DNA from: Rhizophlyctis rosea
Lineage: Eukaryota > Chytridiomycota > Chytridiomycetes > Rhizophlyctidales > Rhizophlyctidaceae
Assembly: GCA_027596075.1 (NCBI GenBank)
Contig: JADGJC010000141.1
Coordinates: forward strand, 1 to 64,000
Length of the DNA: 64,000 bases
Reading direction: 5' to 3'
The notes under the pieces are model-generated. The model saw only the letters and a list, made by a program, of their open reading frames with translations, did not search any database and had not been told where the DNA came from. The position numbers and the translations under genes are program-made. Positions 47,066 through 57,611 of the stretch are shown here, one piece after another (the stretch's first letter is position 1; every line of letters begins with the position of its first letter).

Positions 47066-47822
47066 TGTTGCGGCGATGAAAAGTGAGTGATGCGAAGACA
47101 GCGGTGTAAGGTTATATTTCCAGAGCTCACTTTACAAATGATGCACGTCCTTTGCGGCAAAAGCATGAAAAGCAAGACGCACACAAGTTTTTGCGAGATG
47201 AAACTGCGAGCCTTGTTGGGCTGTTCTAACATGTCTATAGGAGCGCCAGTTGTGCACGTGGGTTAGATGATGGCGGTATCCGAACTCGGAGCCCTCGGAG
47301 AGTGCCGCGCAGACCATTTCGTCACCCACGTTCTTGTTGTTGCGAGCATCGAAAAGTTCAAAAGCTGTCAGGAGTTGGTGATACTGGCGGATGGATTATC
47401 GGCTATTGCTGTGATTGAATAAAGGGCGACTCCAACGTGTAGCGTCGCCGAATGTGTCGAGCCGAAACAACACACCCTATGCCATACCAAGGCAAATCGT
47501 GGGATAAAGACTCTTGCAGGAGAGGGTAGGCACCTCTTCGTCAGATGATGTACAAAACCCCCCTTCCACCAAATCTCAACTTCCAAAAATGCCTTCCCCC
47601 ATCCACACGCAACCATCGCCAAAAACATCAAACTCAACATATCCCATCAAATTAAAGATATAAACGGTTACTACAAAAAAACGGGGTAACAAAGACAGCC
47701 GGAAAAATGAACATGGGAAGAAGCAAAATACACACAAAAAAAAAGAAGTCAACGCCCAAAGCGTGGGGAACAAAACAACTAATCACAAGAAAGAGGCGAA
47801 ATAATCCCGCCCAGCAAGTCCT
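47066..47822. other. Intergenic
   Basis: About 760 nt between two minus-strand genes. I see short frames only, with A-rich runs near 47735-47750. Confidence 0.4.
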
Positions 47823-50800
47823 TCACATGTACATCCGAATAGTCCTATCCAACCCAGCAGCAACAAGAACCTTCCTCCTCGTCTCATTCGGCGGACGCGA
47901 GGCGTCATGAGCTATAATCCTGCAAACACATGTAAAGCATCAACAAACCACCCGACCGAAAAGCACAAACCACCAAAACTCACCATTTACAAACCCCAAC
48001 CCCAACCCTCCCCCACCCACTACCCCCCGCACTCTCCTCAAGCGCCCTCATCTCACTCCTCTCCAACCGCCCCGTATGAACCCTCCAAACATACACACCC
48101 GTAGCTTTCCCCACCCCTCCCCCTACCCCTGAACTACCCCCCTCATCCTCCCCATCCCCCCCATCATCCTCCCCTCCCAACCCCGCCCTCCTCCCCCTAG
48201 TCAAAAACGCCCGCGTATCACTGGTCCCACTAAACACAAACGTACCCCCCGGCGAAAACTGTCCCTCAATCCTCGTCCCATCACTAATCTCCCTCGCCGA
48301 GAACGTTTTGAGTGTCGTTTCCGTAACGATGTCGATAAGACGTAACTGATTATCACTCGACACCAAAACATAATTATCGTAAACCGGATGAACCGTCAAC
48401 GCCGTTATAGGCGTTTTATTCGTCCTCAACTCCGTGAGTTGGATAGTTGTAATAAGCGTCATAGTCCGCACTTTATACACTCGTAACGCGAACGATAGTG
48501 ACGCAACGAGTTTCTGCCGTTCTTCTTCCTCCCCGCAAAAGACGAAAGACGTGAAGGGTTCGTTGGCGTGAACGCTGCTTATGGCCGGTTTGTCAAGGGT
48601 TGTGTCCCAGATTTTTACGGATTGGTCGGTGGAGCAGGATGCGGCACTGTCGAAACATAACACGTCACATATCAGTGTTTGAGCAGTCAAACCACCACGT
48701 AATCAACAACCATAAGCCAAAACCAAAACACCACCTCCCCTCCAGAAAACTCACCGAACCTCACTCCCCGCAACCCAACAAACCCTATTCACAATCCTCG
48801 TATGATGCTTCCTCCACACCCGCACCAAAACCCCTTTCCTCCAATCCCAAAGCTTGACATCAAACTCCATATCAGCACTCAAAAGTAACTCCGGCCTCGT
48901 CGGATGAAACGCTAACTGCAAAATCGCTTTACTCGTCCCATTGTCCAATTGCGTTAAGAGCGTGCCGGAGCGGACGTCGAATATCGATATGCGCTTGTCG
49001 GTGCGGTCGTCTCCGCCTGCGGTCGCGGCTATGATTCTGGTGGGATGAGGGAAAGAGGTTGTGAGTTGTGATATTGGGATTGATGCGGGTAGGGAATAGT
49101 TATTTTTGACTTACTGTCCAGTATCGGGTATATCCCTCACGTCCAGCGCTCGAACCTGCCCAAGAACTGGACCAGACACCGTCGATAGTGCAAAATCCGC
49201 TGCTTCCGGTTCAAGTGGTAGTGGCGGCAATTTCTGAAGAAAACCCAGACCATCAACATTCCCTTCCCTCTTCAAACAAACCCCGAACGACGGAACAAAC
49301 AACTCACATCCGTCTCAACCAACGTCGGAAACGCCGGACTTCGTTCCACGTCATCCAACTCACTTTTAGCTGTCAATAATATCAGCACACCACCAATCAT
49401 CAACCATCCAAAATTGTCCTCTCAAACTCACCAGGCCTAACTCCACCCGAAAAACTATCCCTCTTCGACCTCCTCAACCTCGCCGTCCCCGCACTCCCAA
49501 CACTAGTCCCACTCTGATTCGAAACCACCGAAACAGCCCTAATAACCGGCGTCGACGCAACATGCCTCAAAGTCCGTTCCACCGGCACCGGAGTTCGCTG
49601 AGAAAGTTGCGCACTTCCCGGTGGTGGTGCAGCGGGAGGTCTCGCCACGCTCAAGGCAGGTGCTCCCCGCGTCGTTGCAGAAGCCGCCAAAGACGTTGCC
49701 TCAGCTTCAGGAATCTTATCCACCTGACTCTGTCCGCACTCAAAAGCCGACTCCGCCGCCGGTGGAACCGACCCCGTCTCTTCCCTCTCTTCCTCCTCGT
49801 CCCCCTCCTCTCCCTCCTCCCCTTCCCTCTCCCCATCCTCCCCCTCCCCCACCACAACCTTCCCACCCCCAAAACTAAACCCCTCCCCAACCAAACACCC
49901 CAAAACCCCATCCCTCCACTTCTTACACCCAACCAACATCCCCAAATTCATCTCATCGTCCACCTCCTCACTCAAGAACCACTCCGCAACCACATGCGCA
50001 TAAAGCGGTACGCGGTCCTCCCCCTTCTTTGCCGCGTGTGGATCCGTAACCGATTCGTGTGCGCGCCGCGCTGAAGACCAAAAAAGACCTATTTCGTGGG
50101 TCCAGTTGAAGGAGGTGTAGATGTTTTCCGGAGTGGGCGAATGGGTCAGGAGTTCGGTTAGGAGTTTGTGGTCTGTTATGGCAGGGAAGGAGTTAGGTTG
50201 GCCATCAAGAGTGCTGACTTCATTGGCGCGAACTTTTCTGACATACCAGTAACGAACCACTCTCCCCTCCTCCCTTGCTTTGCCCTCTCCCTCTCAACAT
50301 GTGGCCGGATGACAGTGTCCAAAATATGCCGCGCAGCGTCGTGTTGATTCTTCTCCACTTGACAGATGAAAAAGTACTTATTCAGGACATACATCAAGTC
50401 CTCGAAGGCTATAAACGACGAAAGGGAGAAAATCAGCGAAAATTTAGACATGAGAATAACAAAATGTACCACAAAGAGCTGCCCATATACTCACAAGTCG
50501 CCAACTTCTGCCGCGCAGCCGCGTTCAAAAAGATGTCCGTCATGACGTGTCTTTGTTTCCAACCAAAAAAGCCATCAGCACCACAAATCGCGAAACAGTA
50601 CATATATCACCACAAAACACATACTGCACAAACCCCACAGCCTTCGCAAAATCCCTCCGCTCCAGATATCTCCGCAACTTCATGTGATTATACAGCCTCG
50701 TCGCAACAATAGATTCCTTCTGCAGAGCCTCCGCCGTATGTCGTAACCGATTATCACGGCAATATCGAAGCAGGATGTGCATCGCTTGCGATGTGGAGAT

Positions 50801-52215
50801 ATCTGATGGTGGTAACCGCTGGAGGGGTCAAGTGAAGCATCATGGTCAATACTACGACTCATGCGGAGTAATTTATGAGCAACATCATGACATACCTCCA
50901 AAGTGGAAATCTCCTTCAAAACCTTCTTGTACTTCCCGGCCATATGCTCCAGTTGCTGGATCTTGCCTTGCAGTTGGTTAACGCGGGATTTCAGTTGCTT
51001 TTCACGTCGGCTGGTATCGGCGGATGTGGATGTTCGTCCTGAGGATTTTGGGAAAGCTTCTTTTAGGCCTCCGATCAATGTGGCGGTACTACTTTGTCGG
51101 GAGTTAGGGAGCGTGGAGGGATCCGTATTCGCGGGCGGAGGGAGGGAGGTTGATTTTGAGTGGTTGATGGCAGCAGAAGAAAGGATGTCCAAAGCGGAGG
51201 GCGGCGGATGACTATTTGGTGATTTGCTTATGCTCCCACTCCGGGCACGTCCCTTCAAATGCTGCCTTGATATCCCCCCCGGCCCCCTCTCCAGCCCCGA
51301 TTGCACAAACGTCGAGTCGGCTTCCGATTCCGTGCCAGAATGACCCTGAGACAAGCGGGATGCAGCATCATCCAGTGTGGGCTCCACATCAGCATCTTCC
51401 GAATCCCCATCCACAACAATAGGCGCCTTCCGCAACATTGCTTTAATATGCTCCATTTCGCGCGCTCGGTTGACTGTCCCATCCCACCAGCCGCTACGCC
51501 GTCGATGTGTTTCGGAGGTCTCGCTACGGGCTTCGGAAGGAGATGGGGAAGGTTGTCGTACCAAATCAAAATGTGGATGCGCATTGGTCGGTGGAACACA
51601 GGTATCGCGGGTAAGAGAGGCTTCAGTGGACGTGCTCCCATCGGCGGTGTTATCTAAGCACTCGATGTCGTTATTTGCTGCTAGTTGCACAGGAAAGTCC
51701 GACTCGTCGATGCTTGACAATGTCCCAGGTCTCATATTTCCGTCATGGTCTGCGGAATGGGGTCTATCGTCATTATCGACATTCCGCAATGCTATCCCAT
51801 GAGCCACTTCTGGCTCTATTACATCCTGTCGTCCTTCATGAATTACATTCAGTGTCTGCCCCTGTCCAACCTCAAATGAGAGTCTTCGTGCTGAGAGTCG
51901 ACGTGCGTGAGTAATGGGCGGGAGAGGAGTTTGCCTCCGCGACGCGTTACTTTGAGTGTCTGATGGTTGTGGGGAGGCGGTACGTGGGATGGAGGCGAAG
52001 GGAGAAGGGGCACGCGTCGGGAACGGGTCTGAAGTGATCATGGGGGTTGGTACGTCTAGTGGTGCAAGGTGCGCCGGCAACTGCCGACTAGGGAATTTCC
52101 AAAGGTGATTCCGTTTAGCTGATTTCGGTCTCAAACTGACTGCTCTGTGGGCAAGAACTCATTGTCAGCAGTGGAGTAAGGTTTACGTATGGCATTATAC
52201 CACTGACCCAAACAT
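47823..52215 (-). CDS. LisH/CTLH-WD40 repeat protein
   Basis: A long multi-exon gene. Coding starts with an 8-nt exon (52215-52208, ATGTTTGG). The next exons are phase-consistent: 52144-50896, 50818-50625, 50550-50495, 50408-50247, 50172-49432, and several more down to a TGA at 47823. The N-terminal 380 or so residues are disordered (Ser/Thr/Pro/Arg). A short coiled coil follows (KQLKSRVNQLQGKIQQLEHM), then a LisH-like helix pair (MHILLRYCRDNRLRHTAEAL) and a CTLH-like helical region (LERRDFAKAVGFVQ, FEDLMYVLNKYFFICQ). After an acidic linker the C-terminal half is a WD40 propeller (RISIFDVRSGTLLTQL, DMEFDVKLWDWRKGVLV, CSTDQSVKIWD, GVYVWRVHTG, AAGLDRTIRMYM-stop). Layout resembles WDR47/WDR26-type proteins, which act as microtubule- or ligase-associated scaffolds. 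The exact orthologue is unclear. Confidence 0.82.
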
Positions 52216-53299
52216 CGAAGCGAAACAACCGGAGGCTCTTTCTGCAGAAGACGAGCGTGGGAATAGGACGAAGGGTCTCCCAAACCCCGTCCAATGCCAA
52301 GTGGAGTTTGTTAGACCCGACTCCTCAGTGATGATCTACAGTACATCCGAGGTAGTGTGGTCGCCCTACTCCCTATGAGTTAGTCGGGTGCTTATAGATT
52401 GTGCAGTGTATGTTCTGTAGTGGTATTGTGAAGATGGGAATGTGAGCGTGGGAAAGTGGGTAACTGGTTGGAGAGAGTGGACAAACGAATTGGACCCATT
52501 TCATAGTGCGATGTTGGATCAGCACATCGATCAGTTTACGTTACTCGCGCCACACTTACAGCACCAATTTACCATATGCTAATTGTCGCGCCCTGTTTGT
52601 GTTATGGATGGTTATCCACGGCTATTACAAGATACCGTCATGGGCTTGCAAAGCCACGGGGCCTTGTCAACCAACATGCTAGCATCTTGCTAGTTGATTG
52701 TGCGGAAGCAGATAACCACCCATTATAATTGATGAGTTTCACGTACAAGACATGTCAGCTGTACCGACATGATGCACGCGCATACGCGATCATGCAATTG
52801 ATTTTCCGAAAGAAAACTGACTTGGAGTTTTCTATCGCCATGCTTCATAATCCCTGAAAACTCTGAAGCAATCACTGATCACACGAGACATCACTGAACC
52901 CCCAAACCGATCAATCAGGATCCTGTCCCATTTGTACGGAGCACTCGGAGAAGGGTCAGCCTCGCTCAAGAAGACGTTTCTTGATTGAGCGCCTACCGAA
53001 AAACAGGGCAATGGCATGGGTAATTGACCATGAGCGGTGCTTGGAGCACATGGCCATGATGAGGGAAGGGGTCATTGTTTTTAGTAGTGTGGATCTGTCT
53101 TTTTGCGGTAACTTTGTTGGGGGTTTGTGTAGGAGCTTTTTTGACTGGCATAGAGTTCGGTGCATCTTCATTTTGATCTGTTTAACCCCGTCAGAAGTAC
53201 ATGAGAGGTGTATGTACCTCTATGTATGTACCTCTATATCAGTATTAGATATTGCATCAATCGCCTCAATCGCACCTTCTACACAAGTCCTTCGCGAAA
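52216..53299. other. Intergenic between divergent genes
   Basis: About 1.1 kb, the likely shared promoter region of the WD40 gene (-) and the 7TM-like gene (+). A perfect 14-nt tandem duplication lies at 53210-53237. No coding sequence is supported. Confidence 0.5.
53210..53237. repeat. Perfect 14-nt tandem duplication upstream of the 7TM-like gene
   Basis: GTATGTACCTCTAT occurs twice in tandem, 63 nt before the start codon. The left copy also forms an inverted repeat with the preceding GAGGT (GAGGT..ACCTC). It may be a duplicated transcription-factor site, which is inference. Confidence 0.55.
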
Positions 53300-54978
53300 A
53301 TGGACGTAACCTCAAACACCACCAACCCTCCACCCGACAACACCTTCGCCGACGCAACCTCCCCCGAGACCCTCACAAACATCACCAACCTCGTCAACGC
53401 AACCCTCAGCAATGTAAATCTAACAATAACGTCCAATGGCACGAACACAACCGCTATATCAAACAACACCGTAGCCGGACACCTTCTAGGCGCAATCATA
53501 GGGCAGACCGAAAATGCAACGATGACGCAACAGCATGTAGATCCTAACGCAATCAGTTTGCAGACTTATGGGGATATGCAGAGGGGTTACTTGAATGCTG
53601 CTATCTTTGGCGGGTTGGTGTGCTGGGGGGTCGTTGTGGTGAGTTTTTAGCGTAAAGTATGCCAGCCGCATTCCGGAACGCCAGTCAGCGTTTACAGCGC
53701 CTTTCACTCAGTTGGAACGCAACTGCTAACAATGCTTATTAACAATTCCATAGCTCATCCAAGCTCTGCAAACCCTCCACGCCCGTCGCAAACCCCTCTA
53801 CGCGCTCAACGCCATTCAAGCCCTCTTCGCCCTCACAAAAACCTTCTCCGCAGCCCTCTATGCCGTAGTCCAAAACCTTCCCTGCGTCGCTCGCTCACCC
53901 CTGATGAACGTCCCTCTCGTCCTGGCGTGGGACACAATCTACGCCATAATGCTTATGAAACTCCTCCTTTTCGCTCGTTGGAAAAGAGCCTGTCAGGCGT
54001 TTTATGCTGTGGGGGTCACGACCCATTTCGTGCTGGTTATGGTCGCTATCAGTCAGAGGGAGTGGAGGATGAATTCATTGGGATTGTGCGCGGATAGGTA
54101 TACGATTTTGTATAAGCAGCAGTATATTATTGAGGTGAGGTTGCCCAGGTTGTCGTGGTGCATTTATATCGAACCTTGGCAGAAATGGTGAACATCATGT
54201 TAACCTTTTGAACAAACAGCTCGTCATCGAAAGTTTTACGGCCATCGCCCTCCTACACGGCCTTTCATACCACGGCAATCATACAGGCGGCATGCTATCA
54301 GGCACACAGCACATCTTGAAACAACTGACACAGAACGAACACTGCAGAATCTTCTTCGTCATGGTAAGCAAACAACCTCATACCCAACTCCAAATTCTCA
54401 TCAAAAAACGCTCACAAAACCCACCCCTAACACATCCCCCCTCCCAGATCTTCATCTCCCTAAAAATCCTCTCAACCTACGCCGGCCTCTCCAACAACAT
54501 CGTAGCCCTAACCCACGCAATAGACTCCGCCCGATCCGCCCTAGTCTGCTGGGCCCTCATCCGCGAACAACGAAAAGTAGCCCAAACTGCGGCTCTCGAA
54601 ACCTCCTCCCAAAACAACAACGCCCCACGCGACTCCTCAACCTCCGCCAAAAAACTCAACAACCAACCCTCCAAAATGGTCGTCGCGAAATACGCGTCGG
54701 CGAGGGAGAGCGATACGACTCAGCCTGCTATGGTGCATCATGCTGCTGTTTCCCGGGGTGTTAGTGCGTTTCCAGGGCAACAGGGAGTGGTGTTGGGGAG
54801 TAGTGTGCCGCGGGGACGGGCGCCGGGCGTGTTTGATGCGGGGCGGATGGGGAGTGTTGCGGGGAGTGTGCCGAGGTATTTGAAGGGGACTGGTGCGGGG
54901 TTGGGGGTGGGGGGTGTGGAGGGGAGTAGTGTTGTGACGGGGCATTCGGTTTTGGATCATGAGGAGAGTATTGTTTGA
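53300..54978 (+). CDS. Multi-pass (7TM-like) membrane protein with glycosylated N-terminus
   Basis: Four exons (53300-53638, 53754-54134, 54220-54363, 54448-54978) are all in phase 0 and give 464 residues. The first 100 residues have no signal peptide but are packed with N-x-S/T sequons (NTT, NIT, NAT, NLT, NGT, NTT, NNT), so the N-terminus is probably outside. Hydrophobic helices follow: YLNAAIFGGLVCWGVVVLIQ, IQALFALTKTFSAALYAVV, VPLVLAWDTIYAIMLMKLLL, VGVTTHFVLVMVAIS, VIESFTAIALLHGLSY and IFFVMIFISLKILSTYAGL, about six or seven in all. The cytosolic tail is about 130 residues, Ser/Gly/Ala-rich. The shape is that of a fungal 7TM receptor-like protein, but no family signature is visible. Its 3' end is partly duplicated at 56.75-56.98 kb. 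Confidence 0.78.
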
Positions 54979-55597
54979 TGAGGGTGGGTGGATGTTTATG
55001 GGGAGGATGCAGGATTGGGCAGTGGTTGTGGAACGCTACACATGGTCGTCATGCCTCGAATTTCTGTAGTCGTGTGTTCAGTCATTGATTTTTTTAGTAT
55101 CATGTCTTCCATTTCAATCCAAGTCTGCGCATTTTGGCTGCTGTAAATAGTGAAAGTTGTAACAGTACGTCATGCCCTGTCTGGTAGGTGGCCTAGATGC
55201 GCCGTCTTTTTGGATATGGATCGAGGCCCAACGGGCATGGCTCGGACTTCTATGTTCTCGCCCTGCGATATGTCTTTTCCGGCATACAAAGAGCATCCTC
55301 GTTATCGTCATGATTGGTTTTGGATTATTGAATCCTACTAGTAAAGGATCTTCCACATTGCATGGCTTCTTGCTTTCGCCAAGACGAAGACGAAACAGCA
55401 AACATGTCGACCACACAAACCCGTGTTCAACCGCCACCGTTGACGGAAACCGACAAAAGGTACGCGCGTGCCCCAAAGGCTACTTCGTTCACAACTGCCT
55501 CATTGTAAACAAATACGATTGGGTTCGTCGGCTCAGAGAACCTATGTTGTTGCGAAAACACCCATGCGCTGGCGGTCGACGCCAAAACCCGCAACAC

Positions 55598-55933
55598 TCA
55601 CCCCTTCTTCCTAAACACTTTACCCACAAAAGATCTACAAAACCTCTTTACATCCCGTCCGCGCGCCACCCACGACTCTTTAAATTCTCGATTGACACGT
55701 GCCAACTCCGCATTGGTTTTGAGCAAGTCAGCTCCCGTCTCAGACTTCACCAAGCCAGCAGCTACGAGGGCGTCCATATCACTCTTTGTCACGGTATTCA
55801 GGAATTTGCAGAGCGTCCAAAAGGATGCCGTGTAGACAAAGTGCACTTGTTGTGGTAAACTAAAGCGATAACGGGCAGTGAGCAGTTGGATCATTTGACC
55901 AAATTCATCCAGCAACTTATGGGCAAACCTCAT
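55598..55933 (-). CDS. Hypothetical protein or 3' exon
   Basis: A frame of 111 residues. Its helical, charged composition (MRFAHKLLDEFGQMIQLL, SDMDALVAAGLVKSETGADL, NREFKESWVARGRDVKRF) looks protein-like, and it ends with a basic KVFRKKG tail. No upstream exon could be assigned confidently and there is no homologue in the window. It may be the last exon of a small gene or a chance frame. Confidence 0.3.
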   Translation of the reverse strand: MRFAHKLLDEFGQMIQLLTARYRFSLPQQVHFVYTASFWTLCKFLNTVTKSDMDALVAAGLVKSETGADLLKTNAELARVNREFKESWVARGRDVKRFCRSFVGKVFRKKG

Positions 55934-56746
55934 GGCTGACGTTGTAATCGACAGCTTTTGCTGGAACTTGCAGTGTCAACATGGCCAATCAGATCGAAGC
56001 TGAGTCCGGAGGTTGGTCAAACTGCTTGAATTGACTGTTTTGAATGGGTTAATACCTGTATGAAATCCGGCAAAGGTTTGGTATAAGCAAAGGAACAAAC
56101 TGTTTGCCTGCATGGAATTCATTTGGGTGGCGGGTGCTGATCATCCGAAATGAGGGTCTCCAGAGCTCTTTACATAAGCAGAATCATGTCTTCGCCGGTT
56201 CAGTCATTGTTCCATGAGCAGGACTAGTATGCCATCAGACGATAACCCAGACGGCGGACAACCAGTATCACTTGTTTGTACTGCATCAAAGATTGATCCT
56301 GCGTTCGCCAGTGGAGGCTGTTTTCACCAAAAATGAGATGGCGAATGTTCATAAACTGCTATGTGAGGTTGCCGATTGACCCAACGTGCAAAAAAAGGCT
56401 TTATGAACAATGGACTTGACTGACTTAGGTGCTGACTTCTAGTTTGCTAGTTCACTCGGGTCCTTCAGACTACATGGCGGACGTGTTGCTGTACTTGGCT
56501 GTTTTCGTTAAGCTCCATGATCAGGAAACTGGACTTGATTACGATATTACATCGCGCATTTCATATGCACCCTTGCAATTGGGAATCGATTGATCGAAAC
56601 AGTCGAAACGGGAAGCCAAATTAAAGGTCAGTAGGGTCTTCAGGAGTTTCAGGGTCTTCAATCGCAATGTTCTGAAGCGAGATGCATTCCGTAGCTTCGG
56701 TTTGTTTGGAAATGGGAAGTCACCGTGCCTTGTCCCAATGTCAAAA

Positions 56747-56978
56747 GGATCATGAGGAGAGTAGTGTTTGATTCGGGTGGGAGCGTTCGTTGCTTTGCGG
56801 ATAGGATGATGGGTTGCGGTTGATTGATGGGAGTACTCAATTTGGTTTTTTGATGCATAGAGCTTTCTTCAGTTGTGTGTTCAGTCATTGTTTTATCACG
56901 GCCGGGTCATCGATATTCAACGGTCAGTTTGGGCCCTTTCTGTCTGCTGTAAATAGTGAAAGTTGTAGTAACAGTACA
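56747..56978. repeat. Partial duplicate of the 7TM-like gene 3' end
   Basis: GGATCATGAGGAGAGTA and TGTTTGAT (56747-56771) match the last codons of the 7TM-like gene at 54955-54978. Further on, GTGTGTTCAGTCATTG (about 56875) and CTGCTGTAAATAGTGAAAGT (about 56943) match 55073 and 55139 in the same order. The copy covers the stop codon and about 190 nt of 3' flank and has diverged in between. Confidence 0.65.
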
Positions 56979-57611
56979 CCGTCGGCAGTTATGTGGATTC
57001 ATATCTACCTATGTGCAGATTGATGGCTTTTCCCGTTTCAAGCCCTAAGAGTAGGTAACAGGTTGCAGTTTCTGCTCTCTCGTGGGATGCTGGACTTGAT
57101 GCACGAAACAATACCCGACACAGCTCTAATGTTTTCAATGTGTATGCAAGCCATAGCGCCATCCTGCTATAACTTGGTCACCATTTTTCATTCATGCTGT
57201 CCTGCCTCCATCGTTTCCATCCACGAGCTCGCCAGGCATGATTGATTGAATATACTTACTAATTGTCTTATTCATCTATCGCACAACGGTAGCACGAGGG
57301 AGGTGGGCAGGCAACCCACCAGGAGCCCGCTTCTAGGTCCGCTTCCCTTCTCCTCCCCATCTGCTCCTTCCACCCACAATTCTAAGGACAAAGTCCACCA
57401 TCAACCTGACTTTTCATGGTCACCGGGATTCATCTTCATATCTATGTTTCATACGCTTTTCAACTTTCTTCGCTGATCGAAGTCACCTCCAATCTTTCCT
57501 ATTTCCTCCGTGACGTTGTCTTCTCTCCCAGTAGTTGTTGAGAGGTTTGCCCTATTCAGACAATGCCATGTTGAAAAAAGCTCTGCTAAACATATAACGA
57601 TAGAATTTGTC

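Larger units (their letters stand above)
54979..57611. other. Intergenic with a segmental duplication
   Basis: About 2.6 kb. It contains one doubtful minus-strand frame (55598-55933) and a diverged copy of the 3' end of the 7TM-like gene at 56747-56978. Nothing else is supported. Confidence 0.4.
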
